Part shown: one piece after another, positions 46,242-55,535 of the stretch
Layout: each line of letters begins with the position of its first letter
Position numbering within the stretch: position 1 is the first letter of the stretch
Source of the DNA: Pseudomonas sp. TTU2014-080ASC
GTDB taxonomy: Bacteria; Pseudomonadota; Gammaproteobacteria; Pseudomonadales; Pseudomonadaceae
DNA length: 64,000 bases
Assembly: GCF_001446935.1 (NCBI RefSeq)
Contig: NZ_LKKK01000001.1
Location: 868,001-932,000 of the forward strand
Reading direction: 5' to 3'
Made by a program: the position numbers and the translations under genes
The notes under the pieces: model-generated
Seen by the model: the letters and a program-made list of their open reading frames with translations, nothing else
Databases searched by the model: none
What the model was told of the DNA's origin: nothing

Positions 46242-46766
46242 ATGCGCACACTACCCGCGCACGTTGTGCTACTGAGCGCGCTGTTACTTTGCGCATGCTC
46301 CACAACATCCACCATGCAAAAACCTGATGAGGCCTCCTCCTCAGTCACGCCATCCACCAACAGCACTACCCCCCAGTTTGATGCTCTGCAACAACAGGCA
46401 ACCCGCGGCGATCCCGAGAGTCAGTTTCAGTTGGGCAATCAGTACTTCAATGCACAGCCAAAAAACCTCAAACAAGCAGAATACTGGTGGAAACAGGCGG
46501 CCGATAAAGGCCACGCAGTTGCAGCGGTGAGCTTGGCCTACCTGTATACCGGCAACAATGAGCCGTCGCTGAGCAATCAGCCCCAGATGCTCAAATACCT
46601 TAATCAATCTGCTGCCGGTGGTAACCCGATGGCGCAACATATCCTCGGCACGCTGTATCAACGCGGACAGCAAGGTGTCCCACAGGACCCAGATCAAGCC
46701 CGGCGCTTATTTCAAAGTGCCTGCGGACAGAACTATGAGCCCAGCTGCAAAGCTCTGGGCAACTGA
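46242..46766 (+). CDS. Sel1-repeat lipoprotein
   Basis: The 174-residue protein has a type II signal (LLSALLLCACS, Cys about 19), a Ser/Thr-rich linker, and Sel1-like TPR repeats from about 50 to 165: GDPESQFQLGNQYF, NLKQAEYWWKQAADKGHAVAAVSLAYLY, and MAQHILGTLYQRGQQGVPQDPDQARRLF. Sel1 lipoproteins serve as scaffolds for protein interactions in the periplasm or on membranes. The gene is alone with GGAG about 13 bases upstream of the ATG. Partner unknown. Confidence 0.9.
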   Translation: MRTLPAHVVLLSALLLCACSTTSTMQKPDEASSSVTPSTNSTTPQFDALQQQATRGDPESQFQLGNQYFNAQPKNLKQAEYWWKQAADKGHAVAAVSLAYLYTGNNEPSLSNQPQMLKYLNQSAAGGNPMAQHILGTLYQRGQQGVPQDPDQARRLFQSACGQNYEPSCKALGN

Positions 46767-47111
46767 ATAATCCAAGCGCTGCAGATGGATCTAAGCAATC
46801 ACCAGACTATCTGCCAGCGCTCCAGTCGTAACTTGGTAAAGCCCTCTCATATTAGGAAACAATAATTACTTATATATGTCCGGCCCTCGCACATATATAA
46901 ACCTCCGAAACCAGCAGGCTAGAGCGGCGGTAGACCAATCAGAAACACCCCGCCGTACTAGACCGTCTTATTCCCAGCTACTCTAAAGAGCATCGGGTGT
47001 CTAACGCACTATTGTAGAGACACTTAGGAATGGGTTAGAAACCTACACGACTTACAAAAATCATGAAGTGAGACAACCGTAAGACGGATCGCTTCGGTCT
47101 ACACTCGTTGC
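46767..47111. other. Non-coding region with a 10-bp palindrome
   Basis: 345 bases without a gene. At 46870-46900, TTATATATGT and ACATATATAA form a perfect 10-bp inverted repeat around 11 GC-rich bases. This could be an operator for the following gene or a hairpin. No further signal stands out. Confidence 0.6.
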
Positions 47112-47882
47112 ATGAATAAGGAAGGATTAGTGCTGCGAAACCTGATACTGACATTGAGTCTTTTAGGTTGCGTGAACTATTCACCGGCGACAGAGATGCT
47201 ATTTGTCACCGAGGAGTTTCCACCCTTTAGTTACTCCCGAGGCGCTATCGCCAGCGGCGCATTTCCGGAAATAGTTAACTTGGTCTGCACACAACTTAAG
47301 TGGCATTGCCCAATAGATGTGCTGCCTTGGCGTCGGGCTCTGCAGCACGCCGAAGATGGAGAAGTGGACGGCATATTTACCGTGATTGACTCACCGGCCA
47401 GACGCGATTCGTTCTATATAACACCAATGCTCAGTGTCAGCCGTTACAACTTTTACACGCGCCGTGAGAACGACTTCATCTTCACCAAGCCATCAGACCT
47501 AGCGGGTCGTAAGATCGGGGTATACGGCCCATCCGGCACCTCATACATCTTGCAGGAAAAGCTCAAAAATGTGACTGACATTGAGATATCGCTGATTACC
47601 AACAACCAGCGTCTGTTGCTGATGCTGAGCGCCGGGCGCTTCGGAAAAAATGGCCTGGTGGTTCTGAATAATGACGTGGCCCGACACTTGATTGACCACG
47701 ATCGACTTTATGCATTACGCAATGCCGGCCACATGGCATCGACCTCCTACGGAATAGGGTTTTCTCGTAAAAAGGTGACCCATGAACGATTTTCAGAGTT
47801 CAACGAAGCTTTGATCAAACTGATGGACTCCGGCCAGGTTGGAAAAATCTTGAAGCGCTACGGCCTTGAACAAGCCAAGTGA
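47112..47882 (+). CDS. Family 3 extracellular solute-binding-like protein
   Basis: The 256-residue product has a short hydrophobic N-terminus (about 8-28) and then a periplasmic type II fold resembling SBP_bac_3: EMLFVTEEFPPFSYS, GAFPEIVNLVCTQL, a DVLPWRRALQHAEDGEVDGIF block and LAGRKIGVYGPSGTSYIL near 130. Pseudomonads carry many such stand-alone proteins, some acting in transport and others as signalling inputs. No permease or ATPase is adjacent. The RRALQ and DGIF pattern fits that orphan group. Ligand unknown. Confidence 0.85.
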   Translation: MNKEGLVLRNLILTLSLLGCVNYSPATEMLFVTEEFPPFSYSRGAIASGAFPEIVNLVCTQLKWHCPIDVLPWRRALQHAEDGEVDGIFTVIDSPARRDSFYITPMLSVSRYNFYTRRENDFIFTKPSDLAGRKIGVYGPSGTSYILQEKLKNVTDIEISLITNNQRLLLMLSAGRFGKNGLVVLNNDVARHLIDHDRLYALRNAGHMASTSYGIGFSRKKVTHERFSEFNEALIKLMDSGQVGKILKRYGLEQAK

Positions 47883-48059
47883 CACACTAGACTTGCCCTT
47901 GGCGTTCAATGATAATTAATGAGTATTCACACTCTCTTAAGTCGGCATTCTATTGCTGGACAACCCGAGCGTTTTACTCAGGTTATCACTGCAACTCTTC
48001 GCTTTAATGATGGCCGTGCTGCCGACATCTTTATCGGAATCAGCGTTCTTCAGAGGGTG

Positions 48060-48090
48060 ATACCTAAAAGGTATTTTCATTCCTTTTTTA
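48060..48090 (+). terminator. Weak terminator candidate
   Basis: ATACCT and AGGTAT form a 6-bp stem with a 3-base loop, followed by TTTCATTCC and then six T residues. It lies about 180 bases after the solute-binding gene. The surrounding gap (47883-48177) shows no gene. Confidence 0.4.
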
Positions 48091-48177
48091 TATTCTTAGA
48101 CACACTTTAAAAGCGGTCTGAATACAGAAACGAACCTCTGTCTGGCCGTGATATCTGCAATAAATGGGTAACTCTAC

Positions 48178-48405
48178 GTGACGAAAGACGAATTGCGCGC
48201 CGAACTTGAACGGCAGGCACAACGCTTCAAAGATATATACGGCGGTGAGGTGGTAACATACGCTGCTCAACCTGACCCGGAACGCAAACCGTGGAGAAAG
48301 CGCTCCAATGTGCTGGATCAGGCGTTCGCTAAAGAAATCGAAAAGATTGAGAAGGAACTGAAAGACCGCGCCGAAGCTGCCACAGATGCAGCCTCAAGTG
48401 ATTGA
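48178..48405 (+). CDS. Small charged protein of unknown function
   Basis: This ORF starts with GTG and encodes 75 mostly charged residues, beginning VTKDELRAELERQAQRFK. It is helical in its first 20 and last 40 residues (AFAKEIEKIEKELKDRAEAA) with a central PDPERKPWRKR segment. Codon use looks like that of its neighbours. It is not antisense to another gene, and it ends just before a good hairpin. No function can be assigned; the coding call rests on codon bias and on the composed amino-acid pattern. Confidence 0.65.
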   Translation: MTKDELRAELERQAQRFKDIYGGEVVTYAAQPDPERKPWRKRSNVLDQAFAKEIEKIEKELKDRAEAATDAASSD

Positions 48406-48412
48406 GTCAATT

Positions 48413-48436
48413 AAGGCCACCCCGAAGCGTGGCCTT
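48413..48436. terminator. Bidirectional hairpin terminator
   Basis: AAGGCCAC and GTGGCCTT pair perfectly around an 8-base loop between the small charged-protein gene and the convergent HerA-like gene. T- and A-rich flanks on both sides suggest use in both directions. Confidence 0.75.
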
Positions 48437-48443
48437 CCTTAAC

Positions 48444-49946
48444 TTAGCGCCCCTTCTTGCCCATTAAAGAACCCAGTAAGCCGCGAACTAACTGACGGCC
48501 AAGCTGGTTGGCTGCCTGTCGCACGGCGGTTTTCATCGCATTACTTGCCAGATCGCCCAGCAATTCACCCGCCATTCCGCCAAGGCCTATCTCTTCTTTT
48601 TTGCTCTTGGCGGAAGGTTGTTTGGTCGGTGCAGACGGCTCTTCCGTGACTCGTTCAGCAGCGCGGGCAGTGAGAACCTCATAGGCAGACTCACGATCAA
48701 TCGGCTTATCGTAGCGACCCAACAGCGGAGACTGGCTTATCAGCGCAGCCCTCTCGTTCTCACTCAACGGACCAATCCGCGATTGCGGTGGCGCTATCGC
48801 TACGCGCTGCACCATAGCGGGCGTGCCTTTGAGCTCAAGAGTTCCGACTAGTGCTTCACCAATACCCAGCTCAGTCAAAGCAGCCAAAGTATTGATCTCT
48901 GGGTTGGGGCGAAAGCCATCTGCCACGGCCCGCAGCGCTTTCTGCTCCTTAGCCGTGAAAGCGCGCAAACCGTGCTGAATACGCAGGCCCAACTGGGCCA
49001 GTACCGCATCGGGCAAATCACTCGGCGACTGCGTAACAAAGTAAACCCCGACGCCTTTCGAGCGAATCAAGCGAACCACCTGCTCCAGCCTCTCCTGCAG
49101 AGCCTTCGGCGTGTCAGCAAAAAGCAGATGAGCCTCATCAAAAAACAAAGCCAGAACCGGTTTATCGGCATCCCCACGCTCCGGCAACTGCTCGAACAAC
49201 TCGGCCAGTAACCACAGCAAGAAGGTGGCATACACCTTCGGTGCTTCATGCACCAGCCGGCTGGCATCGAGCAAATGCACACGCCCACGGCCATCACGAT
49301 CTGGGTGCAGCAGGTCTTCAAGCTGAAGAGCCGGCTCGCCAAACAGGTCGTCACCGCCCTGCTGTTCCAAGCTGGCTAACTTGCGCAACAGGGCCTGGGA
49401 TGAAGTCGGATTGAACAGCGCACTGTCTTCGCCGAGCACTTGAGGATTATTTTTCAGGTGTGACAACAGCGCCTTCAGGTCCTTCATGTCCAACAACAGA
49501 AGGCCTTCGCGATCAGCCACTTTGAACGCGGCATACAACGCGGCCTGCTGGCTGTCAGTCAGTTCCAATAACGCTCCAAGCAACAGCGGCCCCATTTCAC
49601 TAAGCGTGGTGCGTAGCGGATGGCCGCTTTTGCCATCTACATCCCATAGCGTCACCGGGTAAGCCTGAGGCTGATGATTAAGCCAAGGCATGCTGGCGAT
49701 ACGTTCGGCGACCTTTCCCTGGGGCGCACCCACTGCGCCCAGGCCACATAAATCGCCTTTGACGTCTGCCGCAAAAACAGCCACACCGGCATCACTGAAT
49801 GTCTCGATCAGTTTTTGCAGAGTCACCGTTTTCCCGGTACCCGTCGCACCGGCGATAAGCCCGTGGCGGTTTGCCAAACGCAGCGCCTGGCCGATCTGCC
49901 GCCCTTGGAGATCCGCTCCAATGAAAAACTGCGCACCTTCAGTCAT
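48444..49946 (-). CDS. HerA-like ATPase of the DUF853 family
   Basis: The 500-residue protein has an N-terminal ADLQGRQIGQALRLANRHGLIAGATGTGKTVT block with the Walker A (GATGTGKT, near 35) and a later VLALFFDEAHLLF Walker B, separated as in FtsK/HerA translocases. The C-terminus (about 420-500) is a Gly- and Lys-rich low-complexity tail. E. coli YjgR is a relative of unknown function. The longer ORF to 50093 overlaps the divergent promoter; the ATG at 49946 has a GAGG-rich leader and is preferred. No HerA-NurA partner nuclease lies nearby. Confidence 0.9.
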   Translation of the reverse strand: MTEGAQFFIGADLQGRQIGQALRLANRHGLIAGATGTGKTVTLQKLIETFSDAGVAVFAADVKGDLCGLGAVGAPQGKVAERIASMPWLNHQPQAYPVTLWDVDGKSGHPLRTTLSEMGPLLLGALLELTDSQQAALYAAFKVADREGLLLLDMKDLKALLSHLKNNPQVLGEDSALFNPTSSQALLRKLASLEQQGGDDLFGEPALQLEDLLHPDRDGRGRVHLLDASRLVHEAPKVYATFLLWLLAELFEQLPERGDADKPVLALFFDEAHLLFADTPKALQERLEQVVRLIRSKGVGVYFVTQSPSDLPDAVLAQLGLRIQHGLRAFTAKEQKALRAVADGFRPNPEINTLAALTELGIGEALVGTLELKGTPAMVQRVAIAPPQSRIGPLSENERAALISQSPLLGRYDKPIDRESAYEVLTARAAERVTEEPSAPTKQPSAKSKKEEIGLGGMAGELLGDLASNAMKTAVRQAANQLGRQLVRGLLGSLMGKKGR

Positions 49947-50066
49947 CCCGTCATCTCCCTCGAAATAAATAGCTACAGCAACCGGGCAAACATTTTTATT
50001 TGCACTAGTGTACTTATCTGAAGCCTGATTAACCTCAATGCCAGTTTTGACATTGGATATAACAAT

Positions 50067-51944
50067 ATGAGCAATGCGTTGAAGTTCAGCCACAAAATTC
50101 TCTTGGCGGCCTCGTTGGTTGTGGTCTGCGTTTTTGCCCTGTTTACCCTCTATAACGATTATCTGCAGCGTAATGCCATTCGCAATGACCTACAGAATTA
50201 TCTGAGAGAAATGGGGGATCTGACCGCTTCCAACATCTCTAACTGGCTATCCGGCCGCATTCTGTTGATCGACAGCGCGGCCCAGTCGGCAGCAAACAAT
50301 GCCGAAGAAAGCCAAGTCCGAAGCCTTATTACGCAAAAAGCTCTGGCCAATACCTTTGGCTACATCTATCTGGGCTATAACGACGGTCGCTTCGTCATGC
50401 AGCCTGATGAAGATATGGGCGATGACTACGATCCACGCTCGCGCCCTTGGTTCAAGGATGCAGTCAAGGCCGGCGGCGTAACCCTAACCGAGCCCTATCA
50501 GGATGCGTCAACCAAACAGCTGATTGTCACCATTGCCTCGCCTGCGGCGAATACTGGTGTTGTGGGAGGCGACCTGAGCTTGGATGCATTGGTTAAAACC
50601 ATTAACTCGCTCAATTTTGACGGCATGGGTTTCGCGTTTCTGGTCAGCGCTGACGGAAAAATTCTTGTTCATCCTGATCAGACACAAGTGATGAAGTCTC
50701 TCAGCGAACTTCACCCGCAAAACACACCGGCCATTAACAATGGCTTCAGTGAGGTAGAGGTCGACGACACCACCCGCATCATGACCTTCAGCGAGGTACC
50801 TGGCCTGCCTTCAGTGGAGTGGTATGTCGGACTGTCCATCGATAAGGAAATCGCCTATTCGATGCTGACCCAATTCCGAACCTCAGCGGTGATCGCCATG
50901 ATCGTTGCGATAGTGTCGATCATCGTGCTGCTGGGCATGCTGATTAATGTCCTGATGCAACCGCTGCGCCTGATGGGCAAAGCCATGCAAGATATTGCCC
51001 AAGGTGAAGGGGATTTGACCAAACGACTGAGGATCAACAGCAGCGATGAATTCGGCCAGCTTGCTCAGTCCTTTAACCAGTTTGTCGAACGTATACACGC
51101 GTCTATCCGGGAAGTTTCTTCGGCTACACACAAAGTGAACGAATCCGCTCAGTTGGTGCTCGGTGCTTCCAACGCCTCCATGCTCAACTCTGATGAACAA
51201 GCAAGCCGAACCAACAGCGTTGCAGCCGCCATCAACCAGTTGGGTGCCGCGGCACAGGAAATCGCCCGCAACGCAGCCGATGCCTCTACCCAAGCCAGCG
51301 ATGCCCGTCAGCTCGCCGAGGACGGCCGTCTGGTGGTTGAGAACACGATTGCGGCCATGACTCAGCTATCCAACAAAATCAGTGCATCCTGCGACAACAT
51401 TGAGGCGCTCAACAGCAAAACCGTCAATATCGGACAGATTCTTGAGGTGATCAAAAGCATTTCCCAGCAGACCAACCTACTCGCCCTCAATGCCGCTATT
51501 GAGGCAGCCCGGGCCGGTGAGGCCGGACGCGGGTTTGCGGTGGTCGCCGATGAAGTACGTAACCTGGCCCATCGCACTCAGGAGTCAGCGCAGGAAATCG
51601 AATCCATGATCGAAGAACTGCAGATCGGCTCACGCGAATCGGTCACCACTATGACCGAGAGCCAGCAGCACAGTGATCAGAGCGTCGAGATCGCTAATCA
51701 GGCCGGCCAACGCCTGACCAGCGTCACCGAGCGCATCGGCGAGATTGACAGCATGAACCAGTCGGTCGCCACAGCAACCGAAGAGCAAACGTCAGTCATT
51801 GAGTCATTGAATATGGACATCACTGAGATCAACACCTTAAACCAGGAAGGCGTGGAGAACCTCAATGCCACATTGCGCGCCTGCGCAGACATGGAGCAAC
51901 AGGCAGCTCGCCTGAAACTGCTGGTGGAAGGTTTCAGAATCTGA
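50067..51944 (+). CDS. Methyl-accepting chemotaxis protein with periplasmic dCache domain
   Basis: The 625-residue chemoreceptor has a first transmembrane segment at about 12-30, a periplasmic double-Cache domain to about 275 (with a [25 protein letters not shown] block), and a second segment near 275-297. A HAMP domain follows ([20 protein letters not shown]), then a signalling domain with the hairpin tip [36 protein letters not shown]. dCache receptors commonly sense amino acids or organic acids; the ligand is not deducible. No C-terminal CheR-docking pentapeptide is visible. It is divergent from the HerA-like gene and ends at a strong terminator. Confidence 0.95.
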   Translation: MSNALKFSHKILLAASLVVVCVFALFTLYNDYLQRNAIRNDLQNYLREMGDLTASNISNWLSGRILLIDSAAQSAANNAEESQVRSLITQKALANTFGYIYLGYNDGRFVMQPDEDMGDDYDPRSRPWFKDAVKAGGVTLTEPYQDASTKQLIVTIASPAANTGVVGGDLSLDALVKTINSLNFDGMGFAFLVSADGKILVHPDQTQVMKSLSELHPQNTPAINNGFSEVEVDDTTRIMTFSEVPGLPSVEWYVGLSIDKEIAYSMLTQFRTSAVIAMIVAIVSIIVLLGMLINVLMQPLRLMGKAMQDIAQGEGDLTKRLRINSSDEFGQLAQSFNQFVERIHASIREVSSATHKVNESAQLVLGASNASMLNSDEQASRTNSVAAAINQLGAAAQEIARNAADASTQASDARQLAEDGRLVVENTIAAMTQLSNKISASCDNIEALNSKTVNIGQILEVIKSISQQTNLLALNAAIEAARAGEAGRGFAVVADEVRNLAHRTQESAQEIESMIEELQIGSRESVTTMTESQQHSDQSVEIANQAGQRLTSVTERIGEIDSMNQSVATATEEQTSVIESLNMDITEINTLNQEGVENLNATLRACADMEQQAARLKLLVEGFRI

Positions 51945-51950
51945 GGAGAA

Positions 51951-51983
51951 AAAACAAAGGGCGCTTTATGCGCCCTTTGTTTT
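51951..51983. terminator. Strong bidirectional intrinsic terminator
   Basis: Fourteen perfectly paired bases (AAAACAAAGGGCGC / GCGCCCTTTGTTTT) with a TTTAT loop follow the chemoreceptor gene by 6 bases. The reverse direction ends the purU transcript, whose last small gene has its stop in the stem. Confidence 0.93.
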
Positions 51984-52173
51984 AAGACTGCGAGTTGTCC
52001 TGAGCTGTATCCGGTTTATCAACAGCACTTTCAAGTTGCTCCCACAAGTCCTCTGCACCGGCAAAGTCGCAACCTGTTTCAGCCGTCATTGCGTCAGGAT
52101 CATATCGCTGCAAGCAGCCCTCTCCTACAACCGGGATCGGGCTTGACGCTGCACGCTGGAGCGGATCATTCAT
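51982..52173 (-). CDS. Small protein of unknown function downstream of purU
   Basis: The ORF encodes 63 residues, beginning MNDPLQRAASSPIPVVGEG, with two Cys (CLQRYDP and TGCDFAG) and an acidic C-terminus. It follows purU on the same strand by 37 bases, and its stop codon is embedded in the terminator hairpin, so it would be the last gene of that transcript. No family is recognised. The coding status is likely but rests on position and composition only. Confidence 0.55.
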   Translation of the reverse strand: MNDPLQRAASSPIPVVGEGCLQRYDPDAMTAETGCDFAGAEDLWEQLESAVDKPDTAQDNSQS

Positions 52174-52210
52174 ATCAACGCTCTACTCGCTGACTAAAGA
52201 CAGGTTAAGA

Positions 52211-53062
52211 CTAGTCGAACACTACAGTCTTATTGTCATGAACCAACACGCGGTCTTCTAAGTGGTAACGCAGGCCACGGGATAGCACCATTTTCTCAAC
52301 ATCCTTACCGAGGCGCACCATCTCTTCGATGCTGTCGCGGTGGCTGACACGCACCACGTCCTGCTCAATGATCGGACCGGCATCCAGCTCCTCAGTCACG
52401 TAATGGGACGTCGCACCAATAAGCTTCACCCCGCGCTGAGAAGCCTGGTGATACGGTTTAGCGCCAACAAAAGACGGCAGGAAGCTGTGGTGGATGTTGA
52501 TCACTCGCTGCGAGTACTCTGCGCACAGCTGCGCCGGAAGGATCTGCATATAGCGCGCCAGCACAATCACATCAGCCTCGTGCGCCTTGACCAGGCGTTC
52601 AACCTCATCAAATGCAGGTTGCTTATCCTTAGGATCGACCGGGACATGGAAATAAGGAATGTCATGCCATTCCACCATGCTGCGCAGATCGTCATGGTTG
52701 GAAATAACGCAGGGAATATCGCAATCCAGCTCATCGCTATGCCAGCGATGCAACAAGTCGGCCAAGCAGTGTGAATCGCGGCTGCACATCAGCACCACAC
52801 GTTTTTTCACTGCCGAGTCAGTAACCCGCCACTCCATGGAAAACTCACGGGCAATCGGCGCAAATGCTTGACGGAACCCATCTAGGTCAAACGGCAGCGA
52901 ATCAGCGCGGATTTCATGGCGCATAAAAAACCAGCCACTCTCCGTATCCGAATGATGACTCGCTTCAGTGATCCAGCCGTTGTAAGTGGCCAAAAAGTTA
53001 CTGACCTTGGCCACGATCCCTACCCGATCCGGGCAAGCGATCACCAATCGAAACGTACGCAT
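52211..53062 (-). CDS. purU: PurU, formyltetrahydrofolate deformylase
   Basis: PurU hydrolyses 10-formyl-THF to formate and THF, balancing one-carbon pools. The 283-residue enzyme has an N-terminal ACT domain (RLVIACPDRVGIVAKVSNFLA, 4-25) and a formyltransferase-fold hydrolase domain from about 85 (KRVVLMCSRDSHCLADLL). The active-site segment is INIHHSFLPSFVGAKPYHQA near 190, with HYVTEELDAGPIIEQ near 218. It is functionally close to the glycine-cleavage operon, which feeds the same folate pool. Length and motifs are normal. Confidence 0.95.
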   Translation of the reverse strand: MRTFRLVIACPDRVGIVAKVSNFLATYNGWITEASHHSDTESGWFFMRHEIRADSLPFDLDGFRQAFAPIAREFSMEWRVTDSAVKKRVVLMCSRDSHCLADLLHRWHSDELDCDIPCVISNHDDLRSMVEWHDIPYFHVPVDPKDKQPAFDEVERLVKAHEADVIVLARYMQILPAQLCAEYSQRVINIHHSFLPSFVGAKPYHQASQRGVKLIGATSHYVTEELDAGPIIEQDVVRVSHRDSIEEMVRLGKDVEKMVLSRGLRYHLEDRVLVHDNKTVVFD

Positions 53063-53373
53063 TTACAACTCCACCACTTGGAAAAGTCGGCCATTTTAGT
53101 CGTTACGAAGAAAAACAACAGCCGTAGATCGCCCCAAGAGGGACTAAATCCCATTCTAGGGCCCTAGCAAGTTGAAGTAGCGCCAGCATAAATCAACTAC
53201 AAATTGTGGGATTTTTCCGCGACACCCAAGTGTTAGTTAACTTTTTGTAGGACAAGCCTAATAGTCTTAATAATTAGAACAAATAAAACTTGGTCAAAAT
53301 GGTTTACTTGTGAAAAGTGCATGACTATTATTAGTGCTACTTAGTAACCAATCGCTAGCACAGGTAATGCAGA
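53063..53373. other. AT-rich region upstream of mvaT
   Basis: The 311-base gap becomes strongly AT-rich toward mvaT. A possible sigma-70 promoter is TTTACT at 53303 and TATTAT at 53326 with a 17-base spacer. AT-rich leaders are usual for MvaT/H-NS genes, which autoregulate. Both the promoter and autoregulation are inferences. Confidence 0.5.
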
Positions 53374-53748
53374 ATGTCCCTTATCAATGAATACCGCGCC
53401 ACTGAAGAAGCAATTAAAGAGCTCCAGGAGCGTCTGAAGAACCTGTCCCAGGACGACAAGCTGAAAAAAGAGCTCGAGTTCGAAGGCAAACTGCGCGCAC
53501 TGATGGGTGAATATCAAAAGTCCCTGCGTGACATCATCGCCATGTTCGACCCAGAAGCCAAGTCGACCAAAGCTGCTCGTGGTGCCAAAGCTGCAACCAG
53601 CAAACGCGCTCGCAAAGTTAAGCAATACAAAAACCCGCACAACGGCGAAGTTATCGAAACCAAAGGCGGCAACCACAAAACTCTGAAAGAGTGGAAAGCC
53701 AAATGGGGTAGCGACGTAGTTGAAGGCTGGGCCACCCTGCTGGGCTAA
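53374..53748 (+). CDS. mvaT: MvaT-type H-NS family nucleoid protein
   Basis: MvaT is a xenogeneic silencer that coats AT-rich DNA. The 124-residue product opens MSLINEYRATEEAIKELQER, a coiled-coil oligomerisation region running to about 60. A Lys/Ala-rich linker follows, then a C-terminal DNA-binding domain with YKNPHNGEVIETKGGNHKTLKEWKAKWG, which includes the AT-hook-like KGGNHK loop. It is a Pseudomonas hallmark. It could silence AT-rich stretches such as the region upstream of the T6SS cluster. It is followed by a strong terminator. Confidence 0.96.
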   Translation: MSLINEYRATEEAIKELQERLKNLSQDDKLKKELEFEGKLRALMGEYQKSLRDIIAMFDPEAKSTKAARGAKAATSKRARKVKQYKNPHNGEVIETKGGNHKTLKEWKAKWGSDVVEGWATLLG

Positions 53749-53777
53749 CCCCAGTAGCTGTGCAGCGCTATGCACCA

Positions 53778-53804
53778 AAAAACGCCAGCTCTGCTGGCGT
53801 TTTT
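53778..53804. terminator. Intrinsic terminator after mvaT
   Basis: AAAAACGCCAGC and GCTGGCGTTTTT form a 12-bp perfect stem with a TCT loop, 29 bases after the mvaT stop. It ends in a T-run for mvaT. The symmetric A-run allows it to end convergent read-through from sbcB too. Confidence 0.93.
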
Positions 53805-53902
53805 ATTGTCTTTCCGGAACCTGACGAACAGCGAACGGGATTTGAAACTAATCACACACTTCAAGAATCAAACTGACTAACTCGTCAGTTCTATACGCGT
53901 AG

Positions 53903-55336
53903 TTATTCCAAGCCATAAACCGTTCTAATTCTGTTGCAGTAAGCGGTCCACGCATCCAATACCCCCTTCTGCTCTACCGACAAACTCCCCGAAAGTTCAG
54001 CCACTGCCTGAGTGAACTGCTGGATGGTATTCGGTGCACCATATTCCGGGTGACTCAAACGATTCCGGCAGAACTCTTGCCAAAGCGTTTTTTCGCTAGC
54101 CGTTAAAGTATCCGGGTAGTTGCGTGCACGGTAACGGAATAACAACTCTGGCAACCGTCCATCATCAAACATCCATCGCTCACCTGCTAATTGATGAGGA
54201 TCGGAACTACGGACTTGCTCACACAAGCGTCGATCACGATCACCGATAAAACCGCTGTAGAGTTGCTGCTCGGGGTCTTCGGTGCCGGCGAAATTTTCCT
54301 CGGCATATACCTCCGGTAGTTTTTCCTTCCAATCGGACAAGCGGCTGCGCAATTGCTCTGCTCGCTGCTCACACAGCCCGATATCGAGCTGCAGGCGGGT
54401 TATATCCTGCTGACGTAATACATTCATCGGTGCAACTACAGGGCAACGGTTGATATGCAGCAACTTGAGCGGGACCGGCAATTGACCTTCAGACAATTCA
54501 TCGCGGCGGGTATAGAGGCGGGTTCGCAAGGTTTCAGCAGACTCATCCAACAGCACTGAGATGTCGGATTGCAGATCACAGACGATCAGAGCATTCCGAT
54601 TACGCGGATGCCACGCCAGGGGTAAAACCACTGCCAGATAGTGGCGCGCACCAGCGTAACGCCCGGAAATATGAACAAAAGGCTGCAGCAGTCGAATTTG
54701 ATCCATCACCCGCTGCTTGCTGCGCAATTGGTAGAGGTACTGATACAGCTTTGGCTGCTTCTCTTTAAGCAGGCGCGCCAATGCGATTGTGGCCCGCACA
54801 TCCGAGAGAGCATCGTGGGCCTGACCGTGTTCAATGCCATTGGCGACTGTCAGACGCTCCAGCTTCAAGCTGACCTGGCCATTATCCTCAGGCCAATTGA
54901 TCCCTTCCGGGCGCAGTGCGTAGGCCGTACGCACCAGATCAATCAAGTCCCAACGGCTGTTACCGCCCTGCCACTCACGGGCGTAGGAATCAAAAAAATT
55001 GCGGTACAGGCTGTAGCGTGTGACTTCGTCGTCAAATCGCAAGCTGTTGTAGCCCACGCCGCATGTACCTGGCTGCGCCAGCTCAGCGTGCACACGGCTC
55101 ATAAACTCAGCTTCATCCAGACCTTTACTCGCAAGGACATCTGGGGTTATTCCGGTGACCAGGCAGGCAGCTGGATGCGGCAAGATGTCATCACTGAGAC
55201 GGCAATAGATGTTCAGTGGCTCACCGATCTCATTAAGCGCCTCATCCGTACGAATACCTGCCACTTGCAGCGGCCGGTCGCGGCGCGGGTCAATACCGGT
55301 GGTTTCGTAGTCGTACCAGAAAAGGCTTGCTGTCAC
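53903..55336 (-). CDS. sbcB: SbcB, exodeoxyribonuclease I
   Basis: Exonuclease I degrades single-stranded DNA 3'-to-5' in repair and recombination. The 477 residues have the DEDD exonuclease motifs: FWYDYETTGIDPRRDRPLQ near 6, GYNSLRFDDEVTRYSLYRNFFD near 98, and HDALSDVRATIALA near 180. The SH3-like and helical C-terminal part follows. The ATG at 55336 gives the normal N-terminus. It is convergent with mvaT and divergent from the RDD gene. It looks intact and typical. Confidence 0.95.
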   Translation of the reverse strand: MTASLFWYDYETTGIDPRRDRPLQVAGIRTDEALNEIGEPLNIYCRLSDDILPHPAACLVTGITPDVLASKGLDEAEFMSRVHAELAQPGTCGVGYNSLRFDDEVTRYSLYRNFFDSYAREWQGGNSRWDLIDLVRTAYALRPEGINWPEDNGQVSLKLERLTVANGIEHGQAHDALSDVRATIALARLLKEKQPKLYQYLYQLRSKQRVMDQIRLLQPFVHISGRYAGARHYLAVVLPLAWHPRNRNALIVCDLQSDISVLLDESAETLRTRLYTRRDELSEGQLPVPLKLLHINRCPVVAPMNVLRQQDITRLQLDIGLCEQRAEQLRSRLSDWKEKLPEVYAEENFAGTEDPEQQLYSGFIGDRDRRLCEQVRSSDPHQLAGERWMFDDGRLPELLFRYRARNYPDTLTASEKTLWQEFCRNRLSHPEYGAPNTIQQFTQAVAELSGSLSVEQKGVLDAWTAYCNRIRTVYGLE

Positions 55337-55535
55337 GGTGTAATCCTTAAGTAAGGGCAGTGCAGTCTACCACTGGCTGAGTAACAGGCAGCGCAGTTTG
55401 CCGAGCCGACAACCTGCTGGTTGTACTGAAACTAACCCGCGCTAAGTGCCAGAAGAATCTGAATCAATAAGTAAGACAGGTTGCTTCGCGATCAGTCGCT
55501 GGCTAGCATCGGGCTTTACCCAACGTAATTTGCCG

